Positions 54,154-63,926 of a stretch of DNA of 64,000 nucleotides are shown here, piece after piece. The notes beneath the pieces were generated by a model that ran no database searches, had not been told where the DNA came from, and saw only the letters and a program-made list of their open reading frames with translations. The position numbers were made by a program, and so were the translations under genes. The DNA is from an uncultured Candidatus Melainabacteria bacterium (GTDB taxonomy: Bacteria; Cyanobacteriota; Vampirovibrionia; Gastranaerophilales; Gastranaerophilaceae), in NCBI GenBank assembly GCA_934757275.1, contig CAKVLN010000003.1:171629-235628 (forward strand). Reading direction: 5' to 3'. Position 1 is the stretch's first letter. Every line of letters begins with the position of its first letter.

Positions 54154-54795
54154 TTAATTCAAATGTAATAAAAAGTTTTTCAAAACTTCTTCATCTTCTA
54201 ATTTCAAACCACAGAATTTATAGCTATACACCATCTCACCAAAAACCTCTGTTGCGGTTTCACGCACAAATTTCGCTTCAACGGTCATTTTTCCGTCTGG
54301 GAAGTTGATGATTGCAGTTTTTGGCAATTCTAATGTCAAAATGCCAGAAATTTTCTTATAAATACTTGAAAATGGTTTGTTAGAAACAAATGAAACGCCA
54401 CCCAAAGACAAATCGTGAGTTTTTGTTTCAATCACAAAACCATCGTTATAAGCGATTTTTAAAGGCAACTCAATTTCTTTTCTAGAGCTTGAACGCATCT
54501 GCGTAAAGTCCCATTTCAAAGGAACTGTTACTTCATATAAAACTTCACTCAATGATACATTTGAGTCAATTAATGTAACCTTTGACTGATAAATTCCATC
54601 AGTTGTATAAACTTTTAGTTCTGCTGGAATTTTTCTTTTTGGTTTCTTAAAACCTGTCGGCAAAGGAGTTGCAAAATAAGCCTCTTTGCTATCCATAAAT
54701 CTTAAATTTACTTGTACTCTTTTTCTTGCTCCGTTATCAACATATATTAAATAAATTTTGGTAACATTTGATTCTCTTAAAATATTGTGTTGCAT
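54154..54795 (-). CDS. PilZ-domain protein
   Basis: A 213-residue protein with an N-terminal YcgR-like beta domain (about 10-95) and a PilZ domain (about 100-210) carrying the c-di-GMP motifs RSSSR (R-x3-R) and DLSLGGVSF (D-x-S-x-x-G). It should bind cyclic-di-GMP and signal to motility or surface machinery. The target is unknown; a prepilin gene lies nearby. Confidence 0.88.
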   Translation of the reverse strand: MQHNILRESNVTKIYLIYVDNGARKRVQVNLRFMDSKEAYFATPLPTGFKKPKRKIPAELKVYTTDGIYQSKVTLIDSNVSLSEVLYEVTVPLKWDFTQMRSSSRKEIELPLKIAYNDGFVIETKTHDLSLGGVSFVSNKPFSSIYKKISGILTLELPKTAIINFPDGKMTVEAKFVRETATEVFGEMVYSYKFCGLKLEDEEVLKNFLLHLN

Positions 54796-54922
54796 AATTC
54801 AAAACTTTCTTATTTTTATAACTATCATAATAGCACAATTTTGAGAAGATAACAACAAGCTTGACGTTAACTTCAAAAAACGGTAAAATTTAAACTATAC
54901 ATAAAGGGGATACTAAAATTAA

Positions 54923-56029
54923 ATGTGTAGAATTGGTGCTATAAAATCAAAGAAAAAGTTACACCCATCACTGGCTTTAAAGCTTATGAGAAGCCAACAA
55001 GAAGGACACGATGATTCTGGGTTTGCATTTATTATGCAGGATATGGGCGGACTTTTTGAGAATTACAAAGATTTACCGCTACTTTCAATGGCTGCAACTG
55101 TTGAAGGTACTAGATTGGCAGAAGACATTTTGCGTGAAATTGGCTTTACAAGGGTTATGCAGTGGTCGCCAAATATTAACAATAAAAAAGGCTTGAAAAT
55201 TGAAGCAATGCCGAACTATGTGTTTGAAGTCGTTCAATATCCAAAAAGTTACAAACACGCAACAAAAGAAGAAAAAGAAGAGTTACTTATTGATACTGCA
55301 ATAAGACTTAGAAAAACATTAGAAGAAAACAATTCTGGCTACATCTACTCTTTTTGGCCAGATACGTTAACTTTGAAAGAAATTGGCAGTCCTCGTGATA
55401 TTGGCACATATTTTGACCTTTGGGAAGGTAATAAAGACTTAACTTCAAGCATAATTACCGCACAATGCAGACAAAACACAAATTACGACATCGTTCGTTA
55501 TGCTGCGCACCCATTTTTCTTGGAAGGATATACTGGGCTTGTAAATGGCGAAAATACCTTCTACGAAAAGAACAAGTATTATCAACAAAAGCTATACAAG
55601 GGTTATATGGGGTTTGAATCAGATTCTCAATGTCTTTTGTACACACTTCATTACATAAACAAAATTCTTGGTTGGCCTTTGCAATACTTTAAACACACAA
55701 TTACACCGCTTGAATATGATGAAATAATCAAGCGACAAGATAAAGAAATTTTGCTAAGAATTAAAGCTTCTTTGGCACATCTAGAAATTAACGGTCCAAA
55801 CACTTTATTAGCAGTAACTCCAAACAAAGAATTGCTTTGCGTTTGCGACTCAAAAAAATTGCGCCCTGTTGTGATTGGACGTGACAAAGACACAGTAATT
55901 ATGACTTCGGAAGTAGTCGGAATTAACGATTTGATGCCAAATAGGGATATTTCAAAAGACATATATCCAAATGAGCATGAAACAGTAATAGTAAAAAATG
56001 ATTTAACGGTAGAAAGATGGCAACAGTAA
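54923..56029 (+). CDS. Glutamate synthase amidotransferase subunit (GltB1-like)
   Basis: A 368-residue class II glutamine amidotransferase (Ntn type) with the nucleophile Cys2 in MCRIGAIKS, the EGHDDSGFAF loop and a late LLAVTPNKELLCVCDSKKL segment. It releases ammonia from glutamine for the synthase subunit encoded next. The split arrangement matches archaeal-type glutamate synthase, where the domains of the large subunit are separate genes. It overlaps the next gene by 13 bases. Confidence 0.85.
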   Translation: MCRIGAIKSKKKLHPSLALKLMRSQQEGHDDSGFAFIMQDMGGLFENYKDLPLLSMAATVEGTRLAEDILREIGFTRVMQWSPNINNKKGLKIEAMPNYVFEVVQYPKSYKHATKEEKEELLIDTAIRLRKTLEENNSGYIYSFWPDTLTLKEIGSPRDIGTYFDLWEGNKDLTSSIITAQCRQNTNYDIVRYAAHPFFLEGYTGLVNGENTFYEKNKYYQQKLYKGYMGFESDSQCLLYTLHYINKILGWPLQYFKHTITPLEYDEIIKRQDKEILLRIKASLAHLEINGPNTLLAVTPNKELLCVCDSKKLRPVVIGRDKDTVIMTSEVVGINDLMPNRDISKDIYPNEHETVIVKNDLTVERWQQ

Positions 56030-57642
56030 AAATTAACGAACTTCACAAAAGTGACTTACCTTGGATAATTGAGTATGACGAAAACAAATGTATCGGCTGT
56101 GGGAAATGTACAGCAACTTGCTCTTTTAACGCCATAGAACCAGCGGTTGAAACAAGGAAAACAAACTCAATTTTAACAAAATCAAAAGCAGAAAAGGTTC
56201 TTATAATCAAGCAAAAAGTATCACTTGATAATTATTGCCACGGTTGTGGAATGTGCGCTAATGTTTGTCCAAACGGTGCAATTAAAGCCGTTAGAAACAA
56301 AGATGACAAGTATTCAGTTGCATATCGTGCAAAGAAAGCCGACTCTTTCAAAAAAGGCGGTCGTTCAAACTTAAACACAGAAGGTAGAACTCTCGACAAA
56401 ATTAAAATCGGCAGAATTTCACAAATGACCGACCCTTCTCTTGATGCACAAAGACATACCTTTGAGCTTAAAACTCCGTTTGGTCGAGTATTAAAGGCAG
56501 ATAAGCTTAATTTTGACATAAAAGATGGGAAAATAATGGAAACAACTCCACTACCTCCAAACAGATGGATATATCCAATAATTTTCGGCGATATGTCAAT
56601 AGGTGCAGTATCTTGGAGAATGTGGGAGGCTATGGCAATTGCAACCGCTTATCTTAACGAAGTTATGGGTATTCCAATCCGTATGTGTACAGGTGAAGGC
56701 GGGATTCCAACCAAACTTTTAAAATCAAGATATGTTAAATACATGATTTTGCAAATTGCGTCTGGTCACTTTGGCTGGAACAGAATTATTAAATCTTTGC
56801 CAGAAATGACCGAAGACCCAGCAGGTATTTTAATCAAAATCGGTCAAGGTGCGAAACCTGGTGATGGCGGGCTTTTGCTTGCAAGCAAGGTTGCAAAATA
56901 CGTTCAAGAAATTCGTGGTGTCCCAAAGGCTGACCTGCTTTCACCACCTACACATCAAGGCTTATACTCAATCGAAGAAAGCGTTCAAAAGATGTTTTTA
57001 TCAATGAATGCGGCTTTTAATTTCAAAGTTCCAGTTGCGATAAAAGTTGCTGCATCAGTTACAAGCGTGTCTGTTTATAACAATTTACTTCGTGACCCAT
57101 ACAATATTGTTGGCGGCTTTTTCCTTGATGGTTTGGCTGCTGGTACTGGAGCGGCTCACGAAATTTCACTAAACCACACAGGACACCCGATTACATCAAA
57201 GCTTAGAGATTGCTATTTAGCCGCAGTTCATCAGGGCAGACAAGGTGAAATTCCGTTGTTTGCAGGCGGAGGTTTGGGTCAAACAGGAAGTTTCGCAGCA
57301 GATGCGTTCAAACTAATTTGTCTTGGTGCAAATGGTGTGTTCACAGGCAGAATGCTTATGGAAATTGCAGGCTGCGTTGGTAACGATACTGGTAAATGTA
57401 ATGCTTGTAACACTGGGCTTTGTCCAGCTGGTATTGCGGCTCAACAAGAATGTTTAGTAAAACGACTTGATGTTGATAAAGTTGCACAAAACTTAGTAAA
57501 CTACATTTTGGCAACAGACATTGAACTTAAAAAATTAATGGCACCAGTTGGTTGCTCTACACTTCCAGTCGGACGTTCAGATGCACTAATTACCGTGGAT
57601 AAGCATATTTCAAGAAGGTTGGATATTCAGTATAGTTGTTAA
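56017..57642 (+). CDS. Glutamate synthase FMN domain subunit with ferredoxin domain (GltB2-like)
   Basis: A 541-residue protein. The N-terminus has two 4Fe-4S motifs (CIGCGKCTATC and CHGCGMCANVC). The FMN/TIM-barrel domain has GEGGIPTK, KIGQGAKPGDGG, SPPTHQGLYSIE, FAGGGLGQTG and CNACNTGLCPAGIA, the last probably holding the 3Fe-4S cluster. It joins 2-oxoglutarate and ammonia to glutamate, probably with ferredoxin as electron donor. Confidence 0.93.
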   Translation: MATVKINELHKSDLPWIIEYDENKCIGCGKCTATCSFNAIEPAVETRKTNSILTKSKAEKVLIIKQKVSLDNYCHGCGMCANVCPNGAIKAVRNKDDKYSVAYRAKKADSFKKGGRSNLNTEGRTLDKIKIGRISQMTDPSLDAQRHTFELKTPFGRVLKADKLNFDIKDGKIMETTPLPPNRWIYPIIFGDMSIGAVSWRMWEAMAIATAYLNEVMGIPIRMCTGEGGIPTKLLKSRYVKYMILQIASGHFGWNRIIKSLPEMTEDPAGILIKIGQGAKPGDGGLLLASKVAKYVQEIRGVPKADLLSPPTHQGLYSIEESVQKMFLSMNAAFNFKVPVAIKVAASVTSVSVYNNLLRDPYNIVGGFFLDGLAAGTGAAHEISLNHTGHPITSKLRDCYLAAVHQGRQGEIPLFAGGGLGQTGSFAADAFKLICLGANGVFTGRMLMEIAGCVGNDTGKCNACNTGLCPAGIAAQQECLVKRLDVDKVAQNLVNYILATDIELKKLMAPVGCSTLPVGRSDALITVDKHISRRLDIQYSC

Positions 57643-57662
57643 ATTTTTAAGTGAATAAGGCA

Positions 57663-58051
57663 ATAAGTGAATAGGTGAATAAGTTCATTTTAGAGATTGT
57701 TAATTTTAGCATTGTATAAGGTAGAAAATAGTAAATTGAAGGAAACAAAATAGTGTTAGATTTAGATGAAAAATATGTAAATTTTATAAAAGAAACAATT
57801 CTAACTCTTCTTCCAGACATAGAAATCTTTATTTTTGGCTCAAGAGTGCAAGGCAATGCGCTAGAATACTCAGATGTTGATATTGCACTAAAAGACGTGA
57901 AAAAAATTCCATTTGAGATATTGTTAAAATTGAGAGCAAGATTTGAAGATTCGACCTTTCCCTACAAAGTCGACATTGTTGATTTGAATAATTTGAAAGA
58001 AAATTTTAGAGAAATAATAGAAAAAGATTTGTATAAAATATAAGTGAATAG
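57663..58051. repeat. 12-bp direct repeats flanking the nucleotidyltransferase gene
   Basis: ATAAGTGAATAG occurs at 57663-57674 and 58040-58051, directly around the small nucleotidyltransferase gene; a related AAGTGAATAAGG lies at about 57649. They could be the footprint of an insertion into the glutamate synthase operon, or chance AT-rich similarity. Confidence 0.5.
57753..58043 (+). CDS. MNT-type minimal nucleotidyltransferase, 96 aa
   Basis: A 96-residue protein with the nucleotidyltransferase motif FIFGSRVQGNALEYSDVDIAL (GSR-x2-G followed by SDxD) and a later acidic residue in VDIVDL. Such proteins pair with a HEPN toxin as antitoxins that AMPylate it; no HEPN gene is adjacent. GTG start with AAGGA upstream. 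It sits between two glutamate synthase subunit genes, an odd place for this family. Confidence 0.85.
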   Translation: MLDLDEKYVNFIKETILTLLPDIEIFIFGSRVQGNALEYSDVDIALKDVKKIPFEILLKLRARFEDSTFPYKVDIVDLNNLKENFREIIEKDLYKI

Positions 58052-58059
58052 AGGACACC

Positions 58060-59112
58060 GTGACAATTTGTAGAATTAAATCACTAAAAAATAATGTAAG
58101 AATGTCAACACAAGAACTTCTTCAAAAAATTTCTAAAAAAATTGAAGAAGGCGTTTGTGAATTTGAAATAGAAGCGTGCGGACAACACGATATTGGCGGA
58201 GGTTGCAGACATTCAGTAAATAACAACCTAACCTTCCACATCACAAACCCTGGGCAACGTGTTGGCGCAATGGGAATGGACGGAACTAAAATTATAGTAG
58301 AAGGTTCTGCTCCTGCGGATATCGGTTGGCTAAATTCTGGTGCTGAAATAATTGTAAAAGGCGATGGTGGTGATACCGCTGCACATTGCGCTGCAGGTGG
58401 CAAAATATATGTCGCTGGCAGAGTTGGAACACGTTCTGGCGCACTTATGAAACACGATCCAAAATTTGAACCTCCACAATTTTGGGTACTAAAAAATACT
58501 GGTTCCTTTAGCTTTGAATTTATGGGAGGCGGTATAGCCGTGATTTGCGGTTATGATTGCGAAAATTTACCATCTGTATTAGGAAATCGTTCTTGCGTTG
58601 GTATGGTTGGTGGGACTGTATACATAAGAGGCAAAGTTGAAGGTTTGGCAAAATGTGTCGAAATCGTTAAGCTTGATAAATTTGACAAAGATTTCTTAAA
58701 GTCTGGCATGGAAGATTTTTTGAACGCAATTGGTCGTCCAGAATTAAAAGAAAGAATGCTAGATTTTTCAGAATGGTCAAAAATAATTCCATTACCCAAA
58801 GAGTTAAAAGAAAAGAAAATTAGTGTTAAAGAATTTAAAGAGGCTGAATGGTTTAAGGAAGGACTATTTGGTGATTTGGTTGAAGATAATGGCGAAATAT
58901 ATGGTTTAGCTGAAACTTCAAGCGCAAGATTGAGAAAACCGATTTGGAATAAAGAAAAATGTGTTGCTTGTGATATTTGTCTAAACAACTGTCCTCAAAA
59001 AGCAATCGCAAAGGAAGAAAAAATATATTCAGCAACGGACGAGAAGTGCATTGGCTGCGGAATTTGCGCAGGAGTTTGTCCTCGAAAAGCGTGGGAAATG
59101 ATTAAAACTTAG
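58060..59112 (+). CDS. Glutamate synthase GXGXG subunit with ferredoxin domain (GltB3-like)
   Basis: A 350-residue protein. The GXGXG beta-helix (about 25-200) has repeated turns such as GAMGMDGTKIIVEGSAPADI and GGTVYIRGKVEG. A C-terminal ferredoxin domain carries CVACDICLNNCP and CIGCGICAGVCP. It completes the three-part archaeal-type glutamate synthase. GTG start at 58060 with AGAGG five bases upstream. Separated from the FMN subunit by the nucleotidyltransferase gene. Confidence 0.9.
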   Translation: MTICRIKSLKNNVRMSTQELLQKISKKIEEGVCEFEIEACGQHDIGGGCRHSVNNNLTFHITNPGQRVGAMGMDGTKIIVEGSAPADIGWLNSGAEIIVKGDGGDTAAHCAAGGKIYVAGRVGTRSGALMKHDPKFEPPQFWVLKNTGSFSFEFMGGGIAVICGYDCENLPSVLGNRSCVGMVGGTVYIRGKVEGLAKCVEIVKLDKFDKDFLKSGMEDFLNAIGRPELKERMLDFSEWSKIIPLPKELKEKKISVKEFKEAEWFKEGLFGDLVEDNGEIYGLAETSSARLRKPIWNKEKCVACDICLNNCPQKAIAKEEKIYSATDEKCIGCGICAGVCPRKAWEMIKT

Positions 59113-59137
59113 TTTTTTAATACACAATGGCTCAAAC

Positions 59138-59632
59138 TTAACTATTCTTCAGCCAATCATAAAGATTTCTTGCCTTGCCAAATTTTTCATCATTTAAAAT
59201 ACTTGGCGTATCAAGATTTTCAAAAAGAGGTTCTAATTCAATTTCACCTTTATCATTAATTTCTGAATAATTTTTGCCATAATTCGCACAATATGGCAAT
59301 TTTACTATATTCGTTTTGCACAAATACGCCAACCCATGAACCCTACAAATAATTGGGCGATACTTGTAAACTGAGCATTTGTCATCAACCAAAAAAGGGC
59401 AAGCTCCGCCTTTTTCCATTTCCTTTATGTTCTGCTGAACTATTTGTTTTGTAGCATTATCTAGAGAAATATACCCTTGCATCAAATACTCAAGTTCAAT
59501 TGGATAAAGTGGATAATCGCCTTTTTTGCAACAAGCAGAACAACCAGCTTCGCAATGAATAAACTGTTTGTGCAAGTCAAAATAATGGGCTAATTTTAAG
59601 TCTAGATTTTTAAGAAACTCTTCGTAATTCAT
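59138..59632 (-). CDS. YkgJ-type cysteine-cluster protein
   Basis: A 164-residue UPF0153/YkgJ-family protein. Cysteines cluster in HCEAGCSACC (Cys27, 31, 34, 35) and later CPFLVDDKCSVYKYRPIICRVHG, a pattern that binds an iron-sulfur or zinc centre. The function is unknown. It follows the upstream gene by 10 bases on the same strand. Confidence 0.85.
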   Translation of the reverse strand: MNYEEFLKNLDLKLAHYFDLHKQFIHCEAGCSACCKKGDYPLYPIELEYLMQGYISLDNATKQIVQQNIKEMEKGGACPFLVDDKCSVYKYRPIICRVHGLAYLCKTNIVKLPYCANYGKNYSEINDKGEIELEPLFENLDTPSILNDEKFGKARNLYDWLKNS

Positions 59633-59642
59633 TTTCTAGAAT

Positions 59643-60284
59643 CTATCTTCTTCCCCAAATTTTTTCCCAAAAACTTTTCGATGGTTGGCTTTCCAATTGT
59701 TCAATTCGTTGTGACAATTCTTTATTATGTTCTAAAAGTTCTTTAACTTGTTTTGCCAAAATTTCGTTATCTCTTTTGTAACCGCCAGCCTCTACAAGTT
59801 TATTCACCATATCAGAATTAGTTATATCATCGCTAATCTTCTTGGCTACAGCTTCTGCAAGCATTTGCAAAGTTTGAGAAGAAACGTCAAGAGTAAAACT
59901 TTTTCCCTGAGGAATAACTTCTGGTGCTTTTTCCTCTTGAACTACCACATCAGTACTTTCGCCTTCAGCATTTCCCTCTTGTTTATTTAACAAATCACTT
60001 ACCATAATTGGTTGAACAGGTTGAGCTGGCTCTGGCGTTTTTTCAACTTTTGCTTCCATTCTGCCAAGTTTTGTAATGATTTGTTCGTCACTATAACCTT
60101 GCGCCTTCAAAGAAATTCCTTTTTTGATTTTCTCTAAAGCCAAATCGTCATAAAACTCCAATCCATCTTCGTCCTCGTAGATAGATTCAATTTTCCAGTC
60201 TTCAAGAAACAAGTCAAGCGAATGCTTGTCAATATAGTAATTTTCTGTATTCAAACTTTTTAAAATACTTTCTCTGTTAAACAT
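59643..60284 (-). CDS. MerR-like N-terminus with C-terminal coiled coil, 213 aa
   Basis: The first ~75 residues have a helical pattern like a MerR-type DNA-binding fold (LFLEDWKIESIYEDEDGLEFY and KIKKGISLKAQGYSDEQII). An acidic, Pro-rich linker (about 80-130) is followed by helices and a heptad coiled coil (about 170-205), then a basic end SFWEKIWGRR. It could be a regulator or a membrane-associated structural protein; I cannot decide. A GTG three codons earlier (60293) is less likely. Confidence 0.6.
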   Translation of the reverse strand: MFNRESILKSLNTENYYIDKHSLDLFLEDWKIESIYEDEDGLEFYDDLALEKIKKGISLKAQGYSDEQIITKLGRMEAKVEKTPEPAQPVQPIMVSDLLNKQEGNAEGESTDVVVQEEKAPEVIPQGKSFTLDVSSQTLQMLAEAVAKKISDDITNSDMVNKLVEAGGYKRDNEILAKQVKELLEHNKELSQRIEQLESQPSKSFWEKIWGRR

Positions 60285-60329
60285 TCGCCACACCCCATTT
60301 TACTAGCTATTCAAAACTTAACTATCATT

Positions 60330-60776
60330 TTATTTTTTCATTAATCTTGCGATATCACGTTCTTGCGTTTTCTTAGTTATCGCTTCACGTTTATCATAAA
60401 GCTTTTTACCTTTTGCCAAGCCTATTTCTATCTTAGCAAAACCATTTGTCAAAAACAATTCTAATGGCACAATTGTTACACCATCTTTTTTCACCTTATC
60501 TTGAATTTTCAGAATTTCTCTTTTGTTAAGCAAAAGTTTTCTAACTCTGTCTGGCTTATGATTATATCTATTACCTTGTTCATAAGGCGAAATGTGCATT
60601 CCATACAAAAACATTTCATTATCTTCAATCTTTGCAAAAGAGTCTTTCAAATTAAGCATACCTTTGCGAATAGATTTAATCTCTGTGCCTGTTAAAACTA
60701 TTCCTGCAACAAACTTATCAAAGATTAAGAAATCATGAAAAGCTTTTCTATTTGTTGATATAACCTTTTTATCCAT
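60330..60776 (-). CDS. smpB: SsrA-binding protein SmpB
   Basis: A 148-residue SmpB: KKVISTNRKAFHDFLI, the KIEDNEMFLYGMHISPYEQG strand region and the closing GKKLYDKREAITKKTQERDI. It delivers tmRNA to stalled ribosomes; the tmRNA gene is not in this window. The frame has an ATG six codons earlier, but a TATAAT (60783-60788) lies across it, six bases before the ATG at 60776, and SmpB proteins start at this position. Confidence 0.96.
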   Translation of the reverse strand: MDKKVISTNRKAFHDFLIFDKFVAGIVLTGTEIKSIRKGMLNLKDSFAKIEDNEMFLYGMHISPYEQGNRYNHKPDRVRKLLLNKREILKIQDKVKKDGVTIVPLELFLTNGFAKIEIGLAKGKKLYDKREAITKKTQERDIARLMKK

Positions 60777-60824
60777 AGACCTATTATAATGCAAAACAAA
60801 AGGTTTGAAAAGTAATTTACAATA

Positions 60825-60859
60825 AAAAACAGACGCACCATATAAGCACGTCTGTTTTT
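60825..60859 (-). terminator. ppdK terminator
   Basis: AAAAACAGACG (60825-60835) and CGTCTGTTTTT (60849-60859) form an 11-bp stem with a T-run on the minus strand, just past the ppdK stop. Confidence 0.85.
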
Positions 60860-60879
60860 CTATAATCTAAGTAATTTTC

Positions 60880-63525
60880 TTACTTGCCTTCAACAACTGC
60901 TTGAGCAGCGGCTAATTTTGCTTGAGGTATTCTGAATGGTGAGCAAGAAACATAGTTCAAACCAATTCTATGACAGAATTTAACTGAATCTGGGTCGCCA
61001 CCGTGTTCGCCACAAACACCACCAACAAGTCTTGAGTTAACCTTGTGACCTAATTTCATTGACATTTCGATTAATTGTCCAACACCTTTTTGGTCTAATG
61101 TTGCAAATGGATTAGCAGGAAGAATTTTTTGTTCAACATATCTGTTCAAGAATTTACCTTCTGCGTCATCTCTTGAATAACCAAATGTCATTTGAGTTAA
61201 GTCGTTAGTACCGAATGAGAAAAATTCTGCATACTCAGCAATCTCATCAGCAGTCAATGCTGCACGAGGAATTTCAATCATTGTACCGAATTTGTATTCA
61301 ACCTTAATGCCTTTTTCTAGCATTACGATTTCAGCAACTTTTTCTAAGATTTCTTTTGCAACTTTTAACTCATTAACGTGACCGATAAGAGGAATCATAA
61401 CCCAAGGTTTTACATCAATACCTTCTTTTTTAACGTCACAAGCAGCTTCAAAGATTGCTCTTACTTGCATTTCGTTAATTTCAGGATAAGTTAAACCTAA
61501 TCTGCAACCTCTTAGACCCATCATTGGGTTAGATTCTGAAAGCCCTTCAACAATGTGAAGAAGTTCTTCTTTTTCTGTAGCATCTTCATTTAAAGCTTTT
61601 AATGTAGCAACTTCTTTGATTAACTCTTCTTTTGAAGGTAAAAATTCATGAAGAGGTGGATCAAGAAGTCTTACTGTCATTGGTTTATCACCGATAGCCT
61701 TAAACATTGCATAGAAATCTGAATATTGCATTGGTAACAATTTGTCTAAAGCTTCACGTCTAGCTTCTGGGGTACCAGCAATAATCATTTTTTGTACCCA
61801 TGGAAGTCTATCCGGATCCATGAACATGTGTTCAGTTCTGCAAAGACCAACACCTTCTGCACCAAATTTAAGAGCATTTTCGATATCTTTTGGAGTATCA
61901 GCGTTTGCTTCAACGTGAATTTCTCTGATTTCGTCAACCCAGTTGAAGAAAGTGTTCCAGTTTTCGTCAATCTTAGCGTCAACCAATTTAACTGCGCCAG
62001 CCATAACGATACCTTTACCACCGTCAAGAGAAATAACTTCGTCTTTGTGGTAAACAGTGCCATCTGCACCAGTCAAAGTTTCATTAGTCAAGTCAATCTT
62101 CATATCTTCGCAACCAGAAACGCAAGGTTTTCCCATACCTTTTGCAACTACCGCTGCGTGAGATGTAGCACCACCTCTAAGAGTTAAAACACCTTGAGAT
62201 ACTGCCATACCATGAATGTCATCAGGACATGTTTCTACACGAACCAAAATTACTTTTTCACCAGCTTCGCCTCTTTGAGCAGCTTCTTCTGTATCAAATA
62301 CGATTTTACCAACTGCAGCCCCTGGAGATGCGTTTACACCGTGAGCAATTTTAGTAGCTTCTTCCATTGCCTTAGCATCAAAGCAAGGTAACAAGATTTG
62401 GTTTACTGAATATGGGTCAACCAATTGAATAGCACGTTCTTTTGTAATAATGCCTTCTTTGCACATATCAACAGCAATCTTAACTGCAGCAGCTGCAGTT
62501 CTCTTACCGTTACGAGTTTGAAGGATATACAATTTACCTTTTTCAATTGTAAATTCCATATCTTGAACATCTTTGTAACCAAGTTCAAGTTTTTTAGCAA
62601 TATCTACATATTGTTTGTACAAGTCTGGCATTTCAGTTTCCAATTCGCAAATAGGTTTTGGAGTTCTGATACCAGCAACAACGTCTTCACCTTGAGCGTT
62701 TGTCAAATATTCACCGTAAAATTTGTTTTCACCGGTAGCTGGGTTACGAGTGAAGGAAACACCAGTTGCACAATCATCACCCATGTTACCGAATACCATT
62801 GTTTGAACGTTAACCGCAGTACCGAAGTTGTGGTCAATTTTGTTCATATTTCTGTAAGCTACTGCACGAGGAATGTTCCAAGAACGGAATACTGCTTCAA
62901 TAGCTTCTTGAAGTTGTACATACGGATCTTGTGGGAAGTCTTTACCAGTAACTTCTTTGATAACATTTTTATAAACAGGAATAAGAGATTTCCAGCCTTC
63001 TGCTGAAATTTCAGTATCTGATTTAACGCCTTCTCTTTCCTTAACTTTTTCAACTTCTGATTCAAAATATTTTTGTCTGTCCATTTCCCAAGCAACAGAA
63101 CCGAACATTGTCAAAAATCTTCTGTATGAATCGTAGCAGAATCTAGGGTTGTTAGTAAGTTTAATCATAGCTTCTACAGTTTCATCGTTCAAACCTAAGT
63201 TCAAAATTGTTTCCATCATACCTGGCATAGAAACTCTGGCACCAGAACGAACAGAAACTAAAAGTGGGTTTGTAGAATCGCCAAACTTTTTGCCAGTTTG
63301 AACTTCTACATCAGCCAAAGCTCTCTTAACTTCGTCCATAAGACCTTCTGGCATTTTATTACCATTATTAATGTAATCCATACAAGTTTCAGTTGTAATA
63401 GTTAGCCCTGGTGGTACAGGTAAACCTAAGTTGGTCATTTCAGCAAGGTTAGCACCTTTACCGCCCAATAGGTTGCGCATATCTGCGTTTCCTTCACGGA
63501 ATAGCCATACTCTTTTTTGAGTCAT
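60880..63525 (-). CDS. ppdK: Pyruvate, phosphate dikinase
   Basis: An 881-residue PPDK, the normal length. The N-terminal ATP-grasp domain starts GGKGANLAEMTNLGLPVPPG; the swivelling phosphohistidine domain has GGATSHAAVVAKGMGKPCVSG; the PEP/pyruvate barrel has GLCRTEHMF, MGLRGCRLG and SFGTNDLTQMTFGYSRDD, with GGVCGEHGGDP near the end. It interconverts pyruvate + ATP + Pi and PEP + AMP + PPi, working in PPi-linked glycolysis or gluconeogenesis. AAGGAG precedes the ATG. Confidence 0.97.
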   Translation of the reverse strand: MTQKRVWLFREGNADMRNLLGGKGANLAEMTNLGLPVPPGLTITTETCMDYINNGNKMPEGLMDEVKRALADVEVQTGKKFGDSTNPLLVSVRSGARVSMPGMMETILNLGLNDETVEAMIKLTNNPRFCYDSYRRFLTMFGSVAWEMDRQKYFESEVEKVKEREGVKSDTEISAEGWKSLIPVYKNVIKEVTGKDFPQDPYVQLQEAIEAVFRSWNIPRAVAYRNMNKIDHNFGTAVNVQTMVFGNMGDDCATGVSFTRNPATGENKFYGEYLTNAQGEDVVAGIRTPKPICELETEMPDLYKQYVDIAKKLELGYKDVQDMEFTIEKGKLYILQTRNGKRTAAAAVKIAVDMCKEGIITKERAIQLVDPYSVNQILLPCFDAKAMEEATKIAHGVNASPGAAVGKIVFDTEEAAQRGEAGEKVILVRVETCPDDIHGMAVSQGVLTLRGGATSHAAVVAKGMGKPCVSGCEDMKIDLTNETLTGADGTVYHKDEVISLDGGKGIVMAGAVKLVDAKIDENWNTFFNWVDEIREIHVEANADTPKDIENALKFGAEGVGLCRTEHMFMDPDRLPWVQKMIIAGTPEARREALDKLLPMQYSDFYAMFKAIGDKPMTVRLLDPPLHEFLPSKEELIKEVATLKALNEDATEKEELLHIVEGLSESNPMMGLRGCRLGLTYPEINEMQVRAIFEAACDVKKEGIDVKPWVMIPLIGHVNELKVAKEILEKVAEIVMLEKGIKVEYKFGTMIEIPRAALTADEIAEYAEFFSFGTNDLTQMTFGYSRDDAEGKFLNRYVEQKILPANPFATLDQKGVGQLIEMSMKLGHKVNSRLVGGVCGEHGGDPDSVKFCHRIGLNYVSCSPFRIPQAKLAAAQAVVEGK

Positions 63526-63926
63526 TAGTTTCTCCTTTTTTAAATAAGTAATACGCTCTTTATAATTTCTTTTTCATTAATTTAAGAGTAACATGAAGAA
63601 AATTCTATGTATATAAGAAAATGTTAAGTTTTATTGCGAGGTGGATAAAACTTAACATTTTGGGTTTTATATGTACTATTCTTTCTCTTTTGTTGCGAGG
63701 TAAAGATTTTTCACTTCACTTCCAAGCTGGTATTGCGACTACAAGTCGGTTTTATTTACCCCAAAAGTACCAAAAGAAAGAGAAAACACGCTATTGTTTC
63801 CTACGCTCATACGAGCGTGTATTGAATGGCTGAATTAGCAGGCAGAGCCTGCACTTTTGCGTTCGCTATCGTGGCTAATCGCCACACGCTCACGGCGTAA
63901 GATGCGTTCGTCGAGCGTCTTTAGTG
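63526..63926. other. Gene-free region upstream of ppdK
   Basis: About 400 bases with no credible gene. The first part is ppdK leader and promoter. From about 63780 the DNA is GC-richer with small inverted repeats (ACGCTC/GAGCGT, GCAGGC/GCCTGC and a TGGC..GCCA), followed directly by the IS3 end. It may be decayed mobile DNA. Confidence 0.5.

Noticed and set aside
60777..60794. Upstream in-frame ATG for SmpB
   Set aside because: The ATG lies within the sequence containing TATAAT and would add six residues absent from the SmpB family.
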